A DNA stretch of 34,608 nt from Nonomuraea turkmeniaca. Lineage in GTDB: Bacteria; Actinomycetota; Actinomycetes; Streptosporangiales; Streptosporangiaceae. The translations under genes were made by a program, and so were the position numbers. The notes beneath the pieces are model-generated. The model had not been told where the DNA came from, did not search any database, and saw only the letters and a list, made by a program, of their open reading frames with translations. The stretch's first letter is position 1. Each line of letters begins with the position of its first letter. Positions 31,563-34,608 of this stretch are shown here, piece after piece. The DNA lies in assembly GCF_005889735.1 (NCBI RefSeq), contig NZ_VCKY01000109.1, positions 1-34,608 of the forward strand. Direction: 5' to 3'.

Positions 31563-32755
31563 CTCTTCAGCTCGCGATAGGCCAGCGATCGTTTGTGCAC
31601 CTCATCGGGGCCGTCCGCCAGGCGCAGCGAGCGGGCGCCCGCCCAGAGCCCGGCCAGCGGGAAGTCCTGCGAGACGCCGCCCGCGCCGTGCACCTGCACG
31701 GCCTTGTCGAGGATCCACTCCACCGTGATCGGAGTGGAGATCTTGATGGCCTGGATCTCGGTGTGGGCGCCCTGGTTGCCGACCGTGTCCATGAGCCAGG
31801 CGGTCTTGAGCACGAGCAGGCGCATTTGCTCGATCTTGATGCGGGACTCGGCGATCCAGTCCTGGACGACGCCCTGCTGCGCGACGGGCTTGCCGAACGT
31901 GGTCCTGGCCAGCGCCCGCTTGCACATCAGCTCGACCGCCCGCTCCGCCATGCCGATCAGGCGCATGCAGTGGTGGATGCGGCCGGGGCCGAGCCTGGCC
32001 TGGGCGATGGCGAAGCCGCCGCCTTCCTCGCCGATCAGGTTCTCGGCCGGGACACGGACGTCCTGGAACTCGATCTCGGCGTGGCCGCCGTGGTCGGCGT
32101 CGGTGTAGCCGAACACGTGCATGCCGCGCTTGATGTTCATGCCGGGGGTGTCGCGGGGCACCAGGATCATGCTCTGCTGACGGTGCGTGGGCGCGTCGGG
32201 GTTCGTCTTGCCCATGACGATGAAGATCTTGCAGTTGGGGTTCATCGCGCCGGAGATGAACCACTTGCGGCCGTTGATGACGTACTCGTCGCCGTCGCGG
32301 ACGATCGAGGTGGCGATGTTGGTGGCGTCGGATGAGGCCACGTCGGGCTCGGTCATCGCGAACGCGGAGCGGGTCTCGCCGTCGAGCAGCGGCTGCAGCC
32401 ATTCCTTGCGCTGCCACTCGCTGCCGAACATCGACAGGACTTCCATGTTGCCGGTGTCGGGCGCGGCGCAGTTGGTGGCCGTCGGAGCGATGGTGGGGCT
32501 TCGGCCCATGATCTCGGCCAGCGGGGCGTACTGCAGGTTCGTCAGCCCGGCGCCATGCTCCCCCGGAAGGAACAGGTTCCACAGGCCGCGTTTCCTGGCC
32601 TCGTCCTTGAGGTCGGCCATCAGCGGCGGCGGACCCCAGCCGCTGGTGGTGGCCTGCTCCTCGAAGGCGGGCTCGGCGGGGTAGACGCATTCGTCCATGA
32701 AGCGCAGCAGACGCCCGCGCAGGTCCTCGGTGACATTGTCAAAGGCGAAGTCCAT
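31553..32755 (-). CDS. Acyl-CoA dehydrogenase, ACAD10/11-like
   Basis: A 400-aa protein, first gene of the operon. It has the ACAD10/11-like pattern: MDECVYPAEPAFEEQ, FAMTEPDVASSDATNI (flavin loop), YVINGRKWFISGAMNP, RTTFGKPVAQQGVVQDWIAE, and the ending LRLADGPDEVHKRSLAYREL. It probably works as a homomer, unlike the two downstream subunits. ACAD10/11-type enzymes often act on long-chain or hydroxylated acyl-CoAs; the actual substrate is unknown. The ATG lies 12 bp beyond the presumed operator at 32767-32780 (minus-strand reading). Confidence 0.92.
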   Translation of the reverse strand: MDFAFDNVTEDLRGRLLRFMDECVYPAEPAFEEQATTSGWGPPPLMADLKDEARKRGLWNLFLPGEHGAGLTNLQYAPLAEIMGRSPTIAPTATNCAAPDTGNMEVLSMFGSEWQRKEWLQPLLDGETRSAFAMTEPDVASSDATNIATSIVRDGDEYVINGRKWFISGAMNPNCKIFIVMGKTNPDAPTHRQQSMILVPRDTPGMNIKRGMHVFGYTDADHGGHAEIEFQDVRVPAENLIGEEGGGFAIAQARLGPGRIHHCMRLIGMAERAVELMCKRALARTTFGKPVAQQGVVQDWIAESRIKIEQMRLLVLKTAWLMDTVGNQGAHTEIQAIKISTPITVEWILDKAVQVHGAGGVSQDFPLAGLWAGARSLRLADGPDEVHKRSLAYRELKRWM

Positions 32756-32766
32756 GCCGTGAGCCT

Positions 32767-32780
32767 ACCGACCGGCCGGT
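32767..32780 (-). promoter_or_regulatory. Second TetR-type operator, before acyl-CoA dehydrogenase operon
   Basis: ACCGACCGGCCGGT matches the palindrome before the TetR gene (ACCGACCAGTCGGT) at 12 of 14 positions. The context TACCGACC.G.CGGTATG would extend the match on the right side. It lies 12 bp upstream of the operon start codon, where a bound repressor would block transcription or initiation. Confidence 0.72.
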
Positions 32781-32861
32781 ATGAGTGTCGACAGGTGGCT
32801 TCCCACAAAAACCGGCATGTGGCCATAATCCTGACATTGCGGGTCCTCTAGGGTTGCCGCC

Positions 32862-33440
32862 ATGACCGCGAAGCTGCCTGCGCCTGTGGTGCTCGAGAAC
32901 GACGTCGTCCGGCTCGAGCCGCTCGCCCTCCACCACATACCTGACCTGTTCGCCGCCGGAGGCGGGGACGACGAGGTCTGGCAGTGGCTGTCCGTCGCCA
33001 CCCCGCGGTCGGAGGAGGACCTGGGGAAGGTCGCACTGGGGCTGATCCACGACGACAAGCACATCCCCTTCGCGGTGGTGCTCAAGGAGTCCGGGCGGGC
33101 CGTCGGCTGGACCACCTACGCCGACGTGCCCGGCTTCGAGGCGAGCGTCGAGATCGGCTGGACCTGGTACGGCCGCGCGGTGTGGCGCACCGCCGTCAAC
33201 ACCGCCTGCAAGCTGCTGCTCATCGACCACGCCTTCGAACTCGGCTACAACCGCGTCCTGCTCAAGACCGACCACCTCAACCTCCGCTCCCAGAACGCCA
33301 TCAAGCGCATCGGTGGTTTCCACGAAGGCACTTTGCGGCGACACCGGAAGAGGCCCGACGGAACCTGGCGCGACACGGTCTGTTTCGGCATCCTCGAAGA
33401 GGAGTGGCCGGAACACCGGTCTCGCTTGAATCGCACCTAG
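32862..33440 (+). CDS. GNAT-family acetyltransferase (RimJ/RimL-like)
   Basis: A 192-aa protein with the GNAT fold of the RimJ/RimL branch. It starts VVRLEPLALHHIPDLF, has strand ASVEIGWTWYGRAVWRTAVN (the acetyl-CoA-binding turn in place of classic RxxGxG/A), then LGYNRVLLKTDHLNLRSQNAIKRIG and GTLRRHRKRPDGTWRDTVCFGIL. This is the usual layout of N-acetyltransferases acting on protein N-termini or small molecules. It is divergent from the dehydrogenase operon; CATAAT near 32823 may be its -10. The substrate cannot be read from sequence. Confidence 0.9.
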   Translation: MTAKLPAPVVLENDVVRLEPLALHHIPDLFAAGGGDDEVWQWLSVATPRSEEDLGKVALGLIHDDKHIPFAVVLKESGRAVGWTTYADVPGFEASVEIGWTWYGRAVWRTAVNTACKLLLIDHAFELGYNRVLLKTDHLNLRSQNAIKRIGGFHEGTLRRHRKRPDGTWRDTVCFGILEEEWPEHRSRLNRT

Positions 33441-33461
33441 AGAGGCGGCGTCCGATCCCGC

Positions 33462-34608
33462 ATGACTGATCGGCTGGGGGGCTACTGGCTAGGCGCCCGG
33501 CTCGACGGCGGCGGGCGGACCATCGTCCGCGAGGCCTACGACGAGTCGGGGGCCCGCTATGCGCTGGGCATGCCGTGCCCACCGGACGCCACGGCTCGCG
33601 CCCGGCTCGCCGCCGCGACCGCGGTCCACTCGCTCTCCGTCGCCGCGGTGGTGACCTCGCGCCTGGACGCGGAGCCTCCGTACGTGGTCAGCGAGTACAT
33701 CGAGGGCCCGACCCTGCGCCACGTCGTGGACCGGCACGGGCCCTACGCGGGTGACGACCTCTACCGGCTGGCCGCCGCCACCGCCACCGCGCTGGCGGCG
33801 GTCCACGAGGCAGGCGCGGTGCACGGCGCGCTCACCCCGGACAAGGTGATCCTGGGCGCCCAGGGGCCGCGCTTGGTCGGCCTGGGACTGTGGCCGGGGC
33901 CGGCGCCGGGCGCCGGGCCGCGGCCCGCGGAGGGCGCGGGCGGCTCGTACACGGACAGCGGACCCGCTGCGGACGTGCACGCCTGGGGGCGGCTCCTCGT
34001 CTTCGCCGCCTACGGGCCCGATGACCGATTAGGCCACGGGGAGCGGTTCGAGCGGCCGTTGCGCGCGCTGGTGGCCGCCGCACTGCACCCCGATCCCGAG
34101 CACCGCCCGAACGCCCGCCAGCTCCTGATGTCGCTGCTCGACGTCCCGCAGTCGCAGCAGGGCCGGCTGCTTCCTCCCGAGCCCATCGACGATCCGCCGC
34201 TCGGTGTCCGTGCCGAGGCCGTGTACCTGCGGCTCGGGCCGGGCGATCAGGACGTGGTCCCCGACGTGTTCCTGCGGCTCGTGGGGCTGGACGCCGAGGG
34301 CGCCGACACGGTGGCGCCGGCCGCCGGGGAGGACCTGGTCGCCGGGCGGGGCGTCGACGAGGTGGCCGCCATCGAACGGGTGCTGGAGGCGTACCAGAAG
34401 GAAGGCCTGATCACGGACCGGCAGGCGCCGGGCGAGCCGGTGTCCGGCGGGGCTGATGGACGGGACTCCGCCGGAACACCGGCTTCGGTGCGGATCAGCT
34501 ATGTGGGCCTGTTACGGGCCTGGCCACGGCTGCGGGAATGGCTGGACGGCGAGCGGAGCGGGCTGGCCGTGCACCGCGAGCTGGCGCAGGCGGCGCGGCG
34601 GTGGGAGG
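33462..34608 (+). CDS. Pseudokinase / STAND-like protein (3' truncated)
   Basis: Open from ATG 33462 to the window edge (382 codons). Residues 1-230 follow a Ser/Thr kinase fold: LGGYWLGARLDGGGRTIVREAYDESGARYALG, VVSEYIEGPTLRHVV, then HGALTPDKVILG and ADVHAWGRLLVFAAYG. Catalytic residues are lost: HRD is HGA (121-123), DFG is replaced by GLG, and the VAIK lysine is absent. After residue ~250 an Ala/Glu-rich part ends in YVGLLRAWPRLREWLDGERS followed by LAVHRELAQAARRWE, the winged-helix tail of nSTAND1-type proteins that usually precedes WD40 repeats. A P-loop is not seen between them. No strong ribosome binding site is seen. Probable scaffold or sensor protein; the C-terminal part is outside the window. 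Confidence 0.8.
   Translation, partial: MTDRLGGYWLGARLDGGGRTIVREAYDESGARYALGMPCPPDATARARLAAATAVHSLSVAAVVTSRLDAEPPYVVSEYIEGPTLRHVVDRHGPYAGDDLYRLAAATATALAAVHEAGAVHGALTPDKVILGAQGPRLVGLGLWPGPAPGAGPRPAEGAGGSYTDSGPAADVHAWGRLLVFAAYGPDDRLGHGERFERPLRALVAAALHPDPEHRPNARQLLMSLLDVPQSQQGRLLPPEPIDDPPLGVRAEAVYLRLGPGDQDVVPDVFLRLVGLDAEGADTVAPAAGEDLVAGRGVDEVAAIERVLEAYQKEGLITDRQAPGEPVSGGADGRDSAGTPASVRISYVGLLRAWPRLREWLDGERSGLAVHRELAQAARRWE

Noticed and set aside
1..34608. CRISPR arrays, intact insertion sequences, rRNA genes, ESX core genes (EccB-E, MycP)
   Set aside because: No regularly spaced repeats, no intact transposase, no rRNA and no ESX ATPase or membrane component were found.

Overview
The window is about 34.6 kb of very GC-rich DNA with strong G/C bias at third codon positions and frequent GTG starts. 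It fits an actinobacterium. The kinase/STAND-like protein at the right edge, the WXG100/YbaB/SseB-like set and the FadE-type acyl-CoA dehydrogenases suggest Streptosporangiaceae (Nonomuraea-like), but that is inference, not a measured placement.

Left block (1-8.9 kb). After the C-terminal end of a probable extracytoplasmic protein comes a minus-strand DNA-end-processing operon: HerA-like ATPase, SbcD (Mre11), SbcC (Rad50), NurA-like nuclease. Gaps are 14 nt or less and two junctions overlap. The gene order is the same as in the archaeal HerA-Mre11-Rad50-NurA resection operon. Upstream lie a possible 36-aa ORF, a ROK-family repressor with an AT-rich inverted repeat before it, and a QorB/NmrA-like NAD(P)-binding protein. 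A secreted, C-terminally anchored, Thr-rich protein diverges from the latter across a perfect inverted repeat.

Central block (about 9.9-25.4 kb). This looks like an accessory island of type VII secretion (ESX) cargo. It starts next to a truncated FecCD permease remnant and ends in an IS256/Mutator transposase remnant beside tRNA-Lys(CTT). It holds an SseB-like gene, a small partner, a YbaB/EbfC-like protein, a WXG100-like protein and then a single 3,023-codon gene. The giant protein has a CpnT-like WXG100 N-terminal region, a Pro-rich linker, two copies of a putative zincin module (degenerate HEITD in the first, intact HELSH in the second), a basic coiled coil, and about 1,600 residues that appear to be three divergent tandem units, each with two Ser/Gly-rich hairpin segments. 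Downstream are two tandem paralogous small proteins (immunity candidates), a decayed second copy of the SseB-like gene, and a further pair whose second member has an internal WXG motif. No ESX membrane or ATPase core genes are present, so secretion would depend on machinery elsewhere.

Right block (25.4-34.6 kb). tRNA-Lys with its promoter and a strong terminator is followed by a MoxR ATPase/CoxE-type VWA pair, a convergent NERD-domain membrane protein, and a TetR regulator facing a three-gene acyl-CoA dehydrogenase operon. A near-identical palindrome precedes both the TetR gene and the dehydrogenase operon, which points to one regulon. A GNAT acetyltransferase and a truncated pseudokinase/STAND-like protein close the window.
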